Source: JBBDMC01 sp963775235 | GTDB taxonomy: Bacteria > Pseudomonadota > Alphaproteobacteria > Rhizobiales > Kaistiaceae | Assembly: GCA_963775235.1 (NCBI GenBank) | Contig: CAVZHY010000007.1 | Location: 464,506 to 528,505, forward strand | Direction: 5' to 3' | Length of the DNA stretch: 64,000 bases | In this document: positions 1-7,940 of the stretch, piece after piece | How the letters are laid out: every line of letters starts with the position of its first letter | Position numbering within the stretch: the stretch's first letter is position 1 | Position numbers and translations under genes: made by a program | Notes under the pieces: generated by a model | What the model was told of the DNA's origin: nothing | The model's input: the letters and a program-made list of their open reading frames with translations, nothing else | Databases searched by the model: none

Positions 1-1
1 C

Positions 2-562
2 GAGACCGAGCGCTCGGACGTGGTGGTGGAACTTCGCGACGCCGAGCGCGCCCGGCTGGAGCTTCTCTCCGACGACCTGAAGAGCGTCTTCGCCGAGGTG
101 CCGGCCGACGACGAGCAGTTCATTTTCACGGTGACGCCGGGGACGCCGCCGCGGCTCTGGATCGACATGACCGCGTTCGTGGTGATGGGGCGCGACCGGC
201 GCACGTACCGCTTCCTCAAGGACACCCGCCTCGGACGTACGATCATCCTGGAGACGGCCAAGCTCGACGACATGGCCGACACCATCACCCACTACGTGGC
301 GGAGCGCATCATCGAGCGCGAACGGGCGATCGAGGGCGACTGGCTGATCAAGCGGGTGATGCGCGACGAGGCGAGCCGGCGGGAGCAGACGAGCCGGCGC
401 CGCGAAGCCCGCGAGGTGGCGGCCGCCATCGTCGAGACGCCGGCGCCACCCCCGCCGCGCCGGGAATGGGCGAGCCTCGGCTGGGTGATCGCCGCCTTCC
501 TCGGCGGCATTCTCATTGGTGTGATCGTGCTCTTCGCCTACGCCTGGTTCTCGGTCAGCTAG
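2..562 (+). CDS. Hypothetical C-tail-anchored membrane protein (5' end outside window)
   Basis: The reading frame is open back to the first bases, so the true start is probably upstream of the window; the first in-window candidate is a GTG at 20. The visible product is about 187 residues. It has a charged soluble part rich in Arg and Glu, a Pro/Ala linker (APPPPRREW), and one C-terminal transmembrane helix of about 20 residues (WVIAAFLGGILIGVIVLFAY) ending four residues before the stop. This topology suggests an inner-membrane tail anchor with the soluble part in the cytoplasm. I do not recognise the family. The TAG stop lies inside the palindromic repeat that follows. Confidence 0.7.
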   Translation, partial: ETERSDVVVELRDAERARLELLSDDLKSVFAEVPADDEQFIFTVTPGTPPRLWIDMTAFVVMGRDRRTYRFLKDTRLGRTIILETAKLDDMADTITHYVAERIIERERAIEGDWLIKRVMRDEASRREQTSRRREAREVAAAIVETPAPPPPRREWASLGWVIAAFLGGILIGVIVLFAYAWFSVS

Positions 563-721
563 AGCGATTTCGCTTTTCTCTCAGTCGCGAAATCGCTCCA
601 GCTCATTGTCTCTCCGCAACTCCGGACGGAAAACCAGTTCCCACTTTTCCTGGAGTTGCTCATTGTTTCTCCGCAACTCCGGACGGAAAACCGGTGCCCA
701 CTTTTCCTGGAGTTGCTCCAG
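559..721. repeat. Palindromic intergenic repeat, copy 1, with tandem 57-bp duplication
   Basis: Two structures are fused here. The first is a stem with 12-bp arms (GAGCGATTTCGC at 562-573, GCGAAATCGCTC at 587-598). The second is a 57-bp unit containing GGACGGAAAACC and CCCACTTTTCC, bounded by GCAACTCC/GGAGTTGC arms and present twice in tandem (602-658 and 659-715, nearly identical). A second genomic copy is at 36982-37087. The element fills the whole gap between two convergent stop codons and itself supplies the TAG of the upstream gene. Repeats of this style are common between genes in Hyphomicrobiales. It may act as a bidirectional terminator or mRNA-end stabiliser. Confidence 0.85.
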
Positions 722-724
722 AGA

Positions 725-1612
725 TCAGCCGGCAATGCGCTGCTCGTGTGTGGTCTTGACCGCACCGTTGCCGGTGAACTGGCGCCGGGTGAGGTCGATC
801 GTCGCGGTGCCGTCTTTTCCTTCGATCCTCAACAGATTGTACGAGCCGCCGGCGCGGTGCTCGCGGGGCACCAGCGATGCCGCCGCGGCGCCGACCACCG
901 GCACCGGACGGGCGTCGCCGGGAACGCTCGCGACGCTGAAGCGGTGGTTGTGGCCATGGAGAACCAGCTCGGCACCGTGGCGCGCGATCACGTCGCGAAA
1001 GCGGGCCGCGTCCGTCAGCCGTCGGTGCCAGGGGGTAGAGCCTGCAACCGGGTCGTGGTGGATCAGCACGACGCGGGCGAGACCCTCCAGGCCGGTCGCG
1101 GCCAGCACCTCGCCCAGCGCGGCAGTTTGCGCCGGCCCGAGCGTGCCGGTCGCCATCAGCGGCGGCGTCGCCACCGCCGTCGAGAGGCCGATCAGCGTCA
1201 GCGGCCCCCGCCGGCGCACGAAGGGAAAGTCGGCCTTGTCCCGCTCGTCGCCGGCCATGAACGGGCGCCAGGCGCGATTCAGTATCGCGAAGGCGCCGGG
1301 CACATAGGCATCATGGTTGCCGGGAACGACCGTAACGGCCTCCGGCGCGCCGAGGGCGGCCAGCCACTCGCGGCCGTGGTCGAACTCGGCGGCGAGGCCG
1401 AGGTTGGCGAGGTCGCCGGTGACGGCGATGAGGTCCGGAGCGCTGGCGCGCATGTCTGCGAGGAGCGCGTCGAGGACGGCGCTGTCGTAGACGTGGTTGC
1501 GGTTGCCGCGCCAGTTGAGGAACCCGAACGCCCGCTTTGAGAGAAGATCGCCCGCCGTCACCGGCGGCAGCGGCGCGAGGTGGGGATCGGAAAGATGGGC
1601 GATGAGAACCAT
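725..1612 (-). CDS. Calcineurin-like metallophosphoesterase
   Basis: Product of 295 aa with the full set of metallophosphoesterase motifs in order: DPH near residue 9 (D-x-H), GDL near 66, GNHD near 97, IHHDP near 187, and HGHNH near 221. These ligands hold the dinuclear metal centre that hydrolyses phosphoesters. Length and motif spacing fit the Icc/CpdA-type (3',5'-cAMP phosphodiesterase-like) branch. Actual substrate cannot be told from sequence; no signal peptide, so cytoplasmic. It ends directly against the palindromic repeat and converges with the upstream membrane protein gene. The gene stands alone on the minus strand. Confidence 0.88.
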   Translation of the reverse strand: MVLIAHLSDPHLAPLPPVTAGDLLSKRAFGFLNWRGNRNHVYDSAVLDALLADMRASAPDLIAVTGDLANLGLAAEFDHGREWLAALGAPEAVTVVPGNHDAYVPGAFAILNRAWRPFMAGDERDKADFPFVRRRGPLTLIGLSTAVATPPLMATGTLGPAQTAALGEVLAATGLEGLARVVLIHHDPVAGSTPWHRRLTDAARFRDVIARHGAELVLHGHNHRFSVASVPGDARPVPVVGAAAASLVPREHRAGGSYNLLRIEGKDGTATIDLTRRQFTGNGAVKTTHEQRIAG

Positions 1613-1761
1613 CGCCGGGGCTTACCCGACCCCGCGACGCGGGGGAAGGGCGCCCACGCCCGCGGCGGTCGCCACGCCAGCCGGACCGACCCGGCGGGCG
1701 GCGCTCGACCAAGCCATTGTGCCCGGTGCAAGGGAGCGTAGAGTTCCGCGAAAAGACCGGA

Positions 1762-2586
1762 ATGGTACTGCGCCCCATGCTCAACGATGATGAGATATTT
1801 GGTTCCCCAGACCGGGTTCTGCTCACGAGACGTAGCGCCAGCCTGTGGTCGCTGCTGCAAGATGACCCGCGTTTCGCATACAACGGCCGGCTTGTTGCCC
1901 TGAGCGATCCCGGCCCCGACGCCGTCGATGTCCTGTCGGCGATGGCGAGGCTCCAGGGCGCGGCTGTCTCGTATTTCTATCCATCCATCGACGCCGAGTG
2001 CCTGTTCGCGCAACTCCGGGAACGAGGCTTCGCCACGGATCGTCACGAGCATTACTGGGGCGGTGAAAACGCTCTCGCTTCCAGCCTGAAGGTTCAGCAA
2101 CTTTACGCGCTGCCGGCCGATCTCAGCGTTTCGATCATCGATGCGGATACGCCACGCGAGATAGTTGGCGCCGTCGCCGCGCTTTGTCAGTCGTGCGACG
2201 TCATGCCGGTGCCGGGTTCGATCATGAGGGGCATCGCGCGCAAGGGTATTTGCCTGTTCGCGGCAGACCGGTCGGGTGATCCGGTCGCCACCGCGTCGGC
2301 GTACCTGATCCATCATCCGTCAAGTCGACACGCAACCGACGCGTTCTGGGGCATGCTGGCGACGCGGGAGGACCGGCGTGGCGAGAAGATCGCGCTGCTT
2401 CTGGGGGCGCGGGCGATCGTCCATATGTGGGAGCAGCAGGGTGCGCGCGGTTTCATGACCGGTGTCAGGGCGGACAATGGGTCGTCGCAAGCGCTATGCA
2501 ACAAACTTGGTGTTGGTGGGACCGATTGGATCTACGCCTCGTGCATTGACAGGGCGCTTTTCGGCGGATCGTCGGTGACGAAATAG
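1762..2586 (+). CDS. GNAT-family N-acetyltransferase
   Basis: About 274 aa from the ATG at 1762; a TTG at 1717 and an ATG at 1777 are alternative starts. The C-terminal half has the acetyl-CoA-binding pattern of GNAT proteins: RRGEKIALLLGARAI (the R/Q-x-x-G-x-G/A loop and following helix) followed by GVRADNGSSQALCNKLG, the beta-4/helix-4 segment that normally ends in 'N..s...ye.lGF'. The N-terminal half (residues 1-130) is a divergent domain possibly derived from a second GNAT fold. Base composition is lower in GC than neighbours, which suggests a more recently acquired gene. Substrate unknown. Confidence 0.7.
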   Translation: MVLRPMLNDDEIFGSPDRVLLTRRSASLWSLLQDDPRFAYNGRLVALSDPGPDAVDVLSAMARLQGAAVSYFYPSIDAECLFAQLRERGFATDRHEHYWGGENALASSLKVQQLYALPADLSVSIIDADTPREIVGAVAALCQSCDVMPVPGSIMRGIARKGICLFAADRSGDPVATASAYLIHHPSSRHATDAFWGMLATREDRRGEKIALLLGARAIVHMWEQQGARGFMTGVRADNGSSQALCNKLGVGGTDWIYASCIDRALFGGSSVTK

Positions 2587-2736
2587 CTGGCCGAGATGCT
2601 ACGTCCCCGCACGAATCCCCGGATTGCGCGGAGTTCACCCCCGGCGCACCGAAGGGGCGACCGGGGGCTCCATCCGGGCTCCTTGCTGTGAGGCGGCGAC
2701 TCACAATCCGCATCAGAGAAGGCAAGGCATCAAGAA

Positions 2737-3015
2737 ATGACCAAAGTGATCCTTTCCGCAAGGGCCGTTGAGGAGTTGAGGCGGGTCTTCAATTCTTTGA
2801 TGCGGAAAAATTCTCAAGAGGAGGCAATGATCCCCAGCCTCATTTGGGCGGACAACATCAAAATTTGGACCGACAAGCGGGAACAAGGTTCAAGCGTCTA
2901 TAGCTTGGGTCCTCCAAGTCAAGTGCTCGGGCCGCGCTTTGACGTAGGTGCCATCGAAAAGAGCAAGATTAAACAAGAAGACAGAACGGTTGCTAATGGC
3001 GAGGATACGACGTGA
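2737..3015 (+). CDS. Hypothetical small protein
   Basis: A 92-aa frame (begins MTKVILSARAVEELRR, a helical start) with visibly lower GC and A-rich codons compared with its neighbours. No motif is recognised. The upstream Shine-Dalgarno is weak. The stop TGA overlaps a GTG that opens another short frame (GTGA), so this may be the first of two coupled small genes or the remnant of a longer disrupted one. Composition suggests acquired DNA. Confidence 0.45.
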   Translation: MTKVILSARAVEELRRVFNSLMRKNSQEEAMIPSLIWADNIKIWTDKREQGSSVYSLGPPSQVLGPRFDVGAIEKSKIKQEDRTVANGEDTT

Positions 3016-3101
3016 GGCTTCCTCCCGAGTTGCAACATCGAAGTGAGGTCCGAATCGATTTCGGCTTCTTCGTAGAGGATGATCGCGACGCTACTGCTTG
3101 A
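3012..3101 (+). CDS. Possible 29-residue ORF overlapping the preceding stop
   Basis: A GTG at 3012 overlaps the TGA of the previous frame by four bases (GTGA), a typical translational-coupling layout, and opens 29 codons reading VRLPPELQHRSEVRIDFGFF and then an acidic VEDDRDATA tail. The residue mix looks protein-like and the AT-rich composition matches the preceding frame. It may instead be the shifted end of that gene. Nothing else supports expression. Confidence 0.2.
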   Translation: MRLPPELQHRSEVRIDFGFFVEDDRDATA

Positions 3102-3245
3102 AAGGATCGAAGATCAAGCGCTGTCGAACCGGGCGGGACCATATGAAGTGAAACGCCTTGGGGGCAGAGCGAGTTCGACGCGAAGGGTGAGGGGCCTGCA
3201 CCTATCGTGGTCAGGCCATCTCCTCACTCGCGGACATTTGGCGAA

Positions 3246-3487
3246 TAACGCCCGGCGCTCTAACCCTCACCCGGAATCCCGATTGGCGCGCCAACCGGGA
3301 TTCCGACCCCCGATGAAGTCGGGGGCAGGCTCTCTCCCTCTGGGAGAAGTGAAAACGCGCGGCACCACGCGTTTTGGGGAGGGGCGTGCCGCCGGCCTGC
3401 GCCACAGATTGACGGCGGCCGGTTCGACGCCATCAAACCCCTCCCCGAAACTGCTTACGCAGTTTCGACCCTCCCGCAAGGGGAGGG
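3246..3487. repeat. Cluster of intergenic palindromes
   Basis: The non-coding stretch between 3102 and 3550 carries at least four stem-loops in a row. They are GGAATCCC/GGGATTCC (3273-3280, 3297-3304) around a perfect TTGGCGCGCCAA palindrome (3283-3294); CCCCCGA/TCGGGGG (3307-3313, 3319-3325); GAAACTGC/GCAGTTTC (3447-3454, 3459-3466); and CCCTCCCGCAAGGGGAGGG (3469-3487). This is a mosaic intergenic repeat of the kind scattered in rhizobial genomes, not a gene. The apparent open frames here are by-products of the palindromes. Confidence 0.7.
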
Positions 3488-3550
3488 TTGGCCGTCGAGC
3501 GAAGCGCACGGTTGTGCAACGGTCTTCTCCGGGAGAGGCGGCGTGGGTGG

Positions 3551-4390
3551 CTACTGCGTCGGGGTGTAGACCTCGCGGGTGAGCCAGCTGATCACGTCGA
3601 TGCTGAGCAGCTTCTCGGAACCGTCGAAGAGCTCCGCCCAGGTGCCGCCGCCGACGTCCCACTTGTAGTCGTGCGCCCGGGCGACGCCGGTCGTGGCGTT
3701 CCAGGTGATGTCCAGGCCCTGGTCGATCCGGTTGATCTGCACGGCCGTCGGGTCGGCGGCGGAGACGAACCGTGTATCGGAATTGCTGCGGCTCGCCGGC
3801 GGCGCCCGGTCGTAGGCGACGTCGAAGGATGCGTGCTCGCCGCCCGACGCGGCGAACTTCCAGTGCTCCTCGCCGTGGACGCCGGAGGCATCGGCGGTGG
3901 TGGAGCGCATCATCATCTGGTCGGTCGCGGGCAGGTAGTCCTTGAACGGGCCGGGCGCATCGGCCGGATCGGAGACGATGCCGCCGACGATGACCTGCAC
4001 GTTGACGTTGTTGGCGGTGTCGTGCGCCGGCGCCGCGAGATACACGAGGCGGTTCATGCCGCTGCCGAGCGGACGGTTGTCCGGGCCTGTCACGCCGATC
4101 CGGTCGATGAAGACGAGCCGGATGTTGGCGTCCTTGGCGGCGCCTTGCGTGGCGACGTTGGGCGTGTAGCCAGCGGGAAGGGCGGCGGCGAGTGCCGCGT
4201 CAGGAACGTGGAAGTCGAGCTGCAGCCGCACCTCGGTGTCGGTCTCCTGCCACGTGCCGGCGACCGGCGGCCGGTTCGACGGCGGGGGCGGCGGTTTGGC
4301 GGGCTGCTGGGCCATCGCGCCCGAGGCAAGGAAGAATGCAGACATGAATGCCAGCGTCGCGCCAACGCCACCCGATTTACCCAAGTGCAT
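3551..4390 (-). CDS. Exported protein of unknown function
   Basis: Product of 279 aa from the ATG at 4390, chosen because a GGGAGGT Shine-Dalgarno lies seven bases upstream; a longer frame starts at 4423. A signal peptide is clear: MHLGKS, then a hydrophobic stretch, then ASGAMAQQ with a signal peptidase I site near residue 28. A proline-rich spacer (KPPPPPSNRPP) precedes the folded domain. The domain has VPDAALAAALPAGYTP and NRLVYLAAP segments, which faintly recall acetoacetate-decarboxylase-fold proteins. That similarity is too weak to name a function. Periplasmic location is inferred. Confidence 0.7.
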   Translation of the reverse strand: MHLGKSGGVGATLAFMSAFFLASGAMAQQPAKPPPPPSNRPPVAGTWQETDTEVRLQLDFHVPDAALAAALPAGYTPNVATQGAAKDANIRLVFIDRIGVTGPDNRPLGSGMNRLVYLAAPAHDTANNVNVQVIVGGIVSDPADAPGPFKDYLPATDQMMMRSTTADASGVHGEEHWKFAASGGEHASFDVAYDRAPPASRSNSDTRFVSAADPTAVQINRIDQGLDITWNATTGVARAHDYKWDVGGGTWAELFDGSEKLLSIDVISWLTREVYTPTQ

Positions 4391-4706
4391 GTGAACCTCC
4401 CTTTGGTTTTTGTGGTGACCCATTGATGGACGGGAAAATAGCGCTTTTCGGGCCCGGACTGTGGGCCTCGGTCAGAATATTTCTGCGGCCGGCAGCGGCG
4501 GTCGAAAGGATCCCGGGGTGTGATTGCGGTCACATGGGACAGCGCGAGTCATCGTGAACGGATGGTTTCACCCGAGGCGGATTCGTTCGGCTAAATCCGA
4601 CGGCCACGGTCAACGTTTTCTTATGGGGGGCGCGCGCACACTCTTATCGCGCGTTAACCATTTGACATTGAAGCGCGTTAACGAACCAAGCTCCTCGGGA
4701 GGCCGT
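4391..4706. promoter_or_regulatory. Intergenic region with GCGCGTTAAC direct repeat (possible CtrA box)
   Basis: This 316-bp divergent gap separates the exported protein from the small membrane protein. Two identical GCGCGTTAAC decamers lie at 4649-4658 and 4673-4682, 24 bp apart; the first continues as TTAACCAT (4654-4661), the half-site form associated with the alphaproteobacterial cell-cycle regulator CtrA. A TTGACA hexamer at 4662-4667 could be a -35 element for the downstream gene. No obvious -10 is seen. Binding is inference from motif only. Confidence 0.35.
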
Positions 4707-4895
4707 ATGACAATCGTTCGCCCGTTCCTGTTCCTGGCGGCGGGATTCGCAACGCTGTTCTTGCTCGCCGAGTCCCTGGGCCTGATGCATGTCGTCGACG
4801 ACATGTTCAGCGCGCCGAAGACGATGGTGGCGTTCGTCGCTTTCTGCGTGGCCATCGTCGCGATGCTGTCAAAACTGAGCAACCGCGTTCCGTAA
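4707..4895 (+). CDS. Small two-helix membrane protein
   Basis: A 62-aa product beginning MTIVRPFLFLAAGF, with a CGGGAGG ribosome-binding site immediately upstream that decides this start over longer in-frame options. It has two hydrophobic helices (about residues 5-25 and 38-56) joined by a short loop containing VVDDMFSAPK. No family is recognised. Inner-membrane location is likely. It has its own upstream region with a candidate CtrA-type repeat and is followed by a GC-rich hairpin. Confidence 0.6.
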   Translation: MTIVRPFLFLAAGFATLFLLAESLGLMHVVDDMFSAPKTMVAFVAFCVAIVAMLSKLSNRVP

Positions 4896-4921
4896 CCCGA
4901 AGTCACGAAGATCGTTCCCTC

Positions 4922-4946
4922 GCCGGCCGCGTTCCGCGCGGCCGGC
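4922..4946. terminator. GC-rich hairpin, possible terminator
   Basis: GCCGGCCGCG (4922-4931) and CGCGGCCGGC (4937-4946) form perfect 10-bp arms around a 5-base loop, 26 bases after the stop of the small membrane protein. There is no T-tract, so intrinsic termination is uncertain. Confidence 0.4.
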
Positions 4947-5106
4947 GGGTGCGGTTGCGACATGTGCCGTGGCGCTTGGTTAAGGTCCGGTGTCCGGCGG
5001 GGCGTGCGACGCGCGCCCCTATGCAACCGAAGCTTCAGGTTTGCGGGCGTACACCATCTGGAATGGGAAAGACGCCGCGGGACTTTACTGAGGCAGGTCG
5101 GCAGAC

Positions 5107-5463
5107 GTGCGGGTGGTAGCAACGGCTTTCGTCGGCTTCCTGTTCGCGGGCGGCGGCACGTTCATCGGATTTGGCGGTGGACCCACCCTGGTGCAGTTTG
5201 CCGGCCTTGGCGCGGCATCGGCCGACGGGTGCCACCGCAGCTATCGCGGCGCCTGTCTGCCGCCACACGCGCTCGACGTCGATTGCGTCGGGCAGGAGGG
5301 TAACGGTCCGCTGTTCGTGACCGGGCCGTTCCGGGTCGTGGGCAACGACGATTATCACCTCGATCCGGACCACGACGGCATCGCCTGCGAATCTCCCTTC
5401 CCGCAGGGTACGCCCGGCGTTGTCAGCTATACCGACATTACGCTCGGGCCTGCCGGAGGCTGA
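5107..5463 (+). CDS. Exported Excalibur-type calcium-binding domain protein
   Basis: A 118-aa product starting with GTG. The first ~38 residues form a glycine-rich signal sequence (FVGFLFAGGGTFIGFGGG) ending near GAASADG. The mature part has the Excalibur signature: a conserved Cys (DVDCVGQEGNGP), then FRVVGNDDYHLDPDHDGIACE. The acidic DPDHDGIACE loop resembles an EF-hand and the two cysteines may pair. Excalibur domains occur at the ends of extracellular and periplasmic proteins; here the domain stands nearly alone. Function beyond calcium binding is unknown. Confidence 0.7.
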   Translation: MRVVATAFVGFLFAGGGTFIGFGGGPTLVQFAGLGAASADGCHRSYRGACLPPHALDVDCVGQEGNGPLFVTGPFRVVGNDDYHLDPDHDGIACESPFPQGTPGVVSYTDITLGPAGG

Positions 5464-5527
5464 GCCCCGGATCGCGGGACGTGATAGCCTCGCCGGACAG
5501 AATTCCAATCCGGCGGCTCCCGATCAG

Positions 5528-5995
5528 ATGAGCGCTCTCACCCGCCTCAGGCGCCTGCCGCTCCGGCTGTTCATGCTCTACGCCCGCATGGCCAACGGCA
5601 TGACGCTTGGCGTGCGCGGCGTGGTGTTCGACGGCGAGGGCCGCGTGCTCCTGGTGCGGCATACGTACCTCAGGGGCTGGCACCTGCCCGGCGGCGGGGT
5701 CGCGGTCGGCGAGACCGCGGAGGCGGCGGTCGTGCGCGAGCTCGCCGAGGAGGCGGGCGTTGCCGTCGACGGGCGGCCGCAGCCCTTCGGCTTCTACTTC
5801 CGCCGCGGGCGCGACCACGTGGCGGTGTTCGTCTGCCGGCAATGGCATGAGGTCAGGCGGCCGAAGGCGGCGCGGTTGGAGATCGCCGAGGTGCGCTTCT
5901 TTTCACCGGACGCGCTGCCGGAGGGGGCGAGCGAAGGCACGCGCCGCCGCCTCGCCGAGATCCTCGGCGGAGAGGAGCGGTCGGCCACGTGGTGA
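5528..5995 (+). CDS. Nudix hydrolase
   Basis: Product of 155 aa from the ATG at 5528; a longer frame starts at 5420 but its extra residues look non-native. The Nudix box G-x5-E-x7-R-E-x2-E-E-x-G is complete: GGGVAVGETAEAAVVRELA followed by EEAGV, about residues 53-76. The N-terminal lead MSALTRLRRLPLRLFMLYAR and LVRHTYLRGWHLPGGG are typical of a common alphaproteobacterial Nudix group. It should hydrolyse a nucleoside diphosphate linked to another moiety in a Mg-dependent manner, substrate not predictable. No operon partner is evident. Confidence 0.85.
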   Translation: MSALTRLRRLPLRLFMLYARMANGMTLGVRGVVFDGEGRVLLVRHTYLRGWHLPGGGVAVGETAEAAVVRELAEEAGVAVDGRPQPFGFYFRRGRDHVAVFVCRQWHEVRRPKAARLEIAEVRFFSPDALPEGASEGTRRRLAEILGGEERSATW

Positions 5996-6197
5996 GCCGA
6001 TCTGGACGGGTCGCGGCACCCGTGGTACGAGCGCCGCCGCAACGGGGTCTGGTGGACGCGATGACACGGCCGATCGAGCGACGACGAGCGGGGTTGGGTG
6101 ACACGCCGTCACCTGCCGCCATCCGGCCCGCGGCCGTTCACGCCAGCTGAGCGCCTCGTCAGGGCCGGATCGTTTTGATCCTTCCACGGGCCCTGCC

Positions 6198-6698
6198 ATG
6201 ACCCCCGAAACCTTCGCATACCGGCTCGAGCAGCCGGACGATGTCCCCACCATTGAGGCGCTGCAGGCCGAGCTGTTCGGCCCGGAGCGGTTCAAGCGCG
6301 CCGCCTACGTGCTGCGCGATGGCGTCGCGCCCGATCCGGCGCTGTCGTTCGTCGCGCTTTCAGGCGATCGCCTCGTCGCCTCGGTGCGAATGACGCCGAT
6401 CACCATCGGCGGGCGCCCGGCGCTGATCCTCGGGCCGCTGGTCGTTGCGCCGGCGTTCAAGGGACGCGGCGCCGGCAAGGCGCTGGTCAGGATGACACTG
6501 GCGGCGGCGCGTGAAGCGGGGCACGAGGTCGTGATGCTGGTCGGCGACCTGCCGTACTACGGGCCGCTCGGCTTCACCTTTCTCGGCCGCGACGTCATTA
6601 CGCTGCCGGCGCCGGTCGACCCCGACCGGGTGCTGGTGGCGGGGCTGGCCGAGGGCGCGCTGGAGGGGCTTGGCGGCAGGGCGGAACGGGTGCGTTAG
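6198..6698 (+). CDS. GNAT-family N-acetyltransferase (YhbS-like)
   Basis: Product of 166 aa. The acetyl-CoA site is seen as ILGPLVVAPAFKGRGAGKAL (about residues 76-95), with the R/K-G-x-G-x-G/A loop, followed by helix RMTLAAAREAGHEVVMLVGD and PYYGPLGFTFLG, the characteristic end motif of the YhbS subgroup. Acceptor substrate unknown. It starts after a ~200-bp gap that holds nothing identifiable and is followed by the alpha/beta hydrolase in the same direction. Confidence 0.85.
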   Translation: MTPETFAYRLEQPDDVPTIEALQAELFGPERFKRAAYVLRDGVAPDPALSFVALSGDRLVASVRMTPITIGGRPALILGPLVVAPAFKGRGAGKALVRMTLAAAREAGHEVVMLVGDLPYYGPLGFTFLGRDVITLPAPVDPDRVLVAGLAEGALEGLGGRAERVR

Positions 6699-6772
6699 CG
6701 CCCGCTGCGTTTCTTCGCGACCGCGCCGCGATCGGCTAAGCTCACTCTGTCCAGGCGGTTCGGCATTTGGCG

Positions 6773-7919
6773 ATGAAGCGAAGAACTCCTGATTTCCGCA
6801 TTGCTGGTCGTGGTGGTGGCGATCGGTGCCGCCGCTCTCGGCGTCGGCTGGTACTACGCCGGCGAGATCGAGGACGCCGCCCTCGCCGTCGTCCACGCCA
6901 CGCCCCCGCCCGACATGGTCGTGCTCGCGGCCGGTGACGGCACCGTCACCCTTGGCGTCACCAACAAGACTGACGTCACCTACGGCGACTGGTGGCGGCC
7001 CGGCACCTGGGGCCTCCAATGGGACGGCGGCTACGCCCAGGTGGGCAAGGTCATCACCCGTGACGACGACGAAAAGGTCGTGCGGCAGTTGATCCCGGTC
7101 AGCGGCACGCTTGCAGCCGGTGACTACGTCTTGTTCGACCGGGAGGCCTTCGACGGCGATCCGCAATCGGCGCTCGACCTGCCCTTCAAGGAGGTCACGT
7201 TCCCATCCGAGCTCGGTCCCCTCGGTGCCTGGCAGGTGAGCGGCGCCGGACCAACCTGGGCGATCTACGTCCACGGCCACCGGGCGACCCGCATGTCGTC
7301 GCTCCGCATCCTGCCGACGCTGGTCAAATCCGGCTTGCCGACACTGGTCATCCAATACCGCAACGACGCCGGCGTCGCCCCTTCCGCCAGCGGGCATTAC
7401 GATTTCGGAATCAGCGAATGGCGGGACCTCGAGGCCGCCGTCCGCTACGCACTGGGCGAGGGTGCCAAGAACGTGGTGCTGGTGGGTCCAAGCATGGGCG
7501 GCGGCATCATCGTCAACTTCCTCTACCGGTCGGCACTGGCCGACCGGGTGCGCGCCGTGATCCTCGACGCGCCGATGCTCGACTTCGGTGCGGTGGTCGA
7601 CCTGGGCGGCGAGGAACGGAACCTGCCGCCGCTATTGACCTGGCTGGGCAAGACCGTCGCCGGCTGGCGCTTCGGCATCGACTGGAGCGCGCTCGACTAC
7701 GTCGCCAAGGCCGACCGGCTGCACGTGCCGATCCTGCTGTTCCACGGGGACGCGGACCGCACCGTGCCGATCCGCCCCAGCGACGCGCTCGCCGCCGCCC
7801 GTCCGGACATCGTCACCTACATCCGCCTCAAGGACGTGACCCATGCGGCAGCGTGGAACAGCGATCCGGCCACCTACGACCGGGAGGTCAGCGACTTCCT
7901 CAAGCGAACCGCGCCGTAG
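6773..7919 (+). CDS. Membrane-anchored alpha/beta hydrolase (frameshift at start)
   Basis: The main frame opens at a TTG at 6801, but the ATG at 6773 lies one base out of frame. Removing one C from the CTCCTG at 6786-6791 fuses them into MKRRTLISALLVVVVAIGAA, a textbook signal anchor, so I take 6773 as the true start with an indel. The hydrolase domain (about residues 160-380) has an oxyanion HGH, nucleophile elbow GPSMGG, acid in HGDADRTVP and His in THAAAW, completing a Ser-Asp-His triad. It belongs to the BAAT/YqkD-like group of periplasmic-facing hydrolases. Substrate is unknown. Confidence 0.8.
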
Positions 7920-7940
7920 GGCGTCAACGCGCCGTCTGTT

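Noticed and set aside
3246..3487. Palindrome cluster as a CRISPR array
   Set aside because: The repeats are different palindromes, not one repeated unit with regular unique spacers, and no cas genes are nearby.
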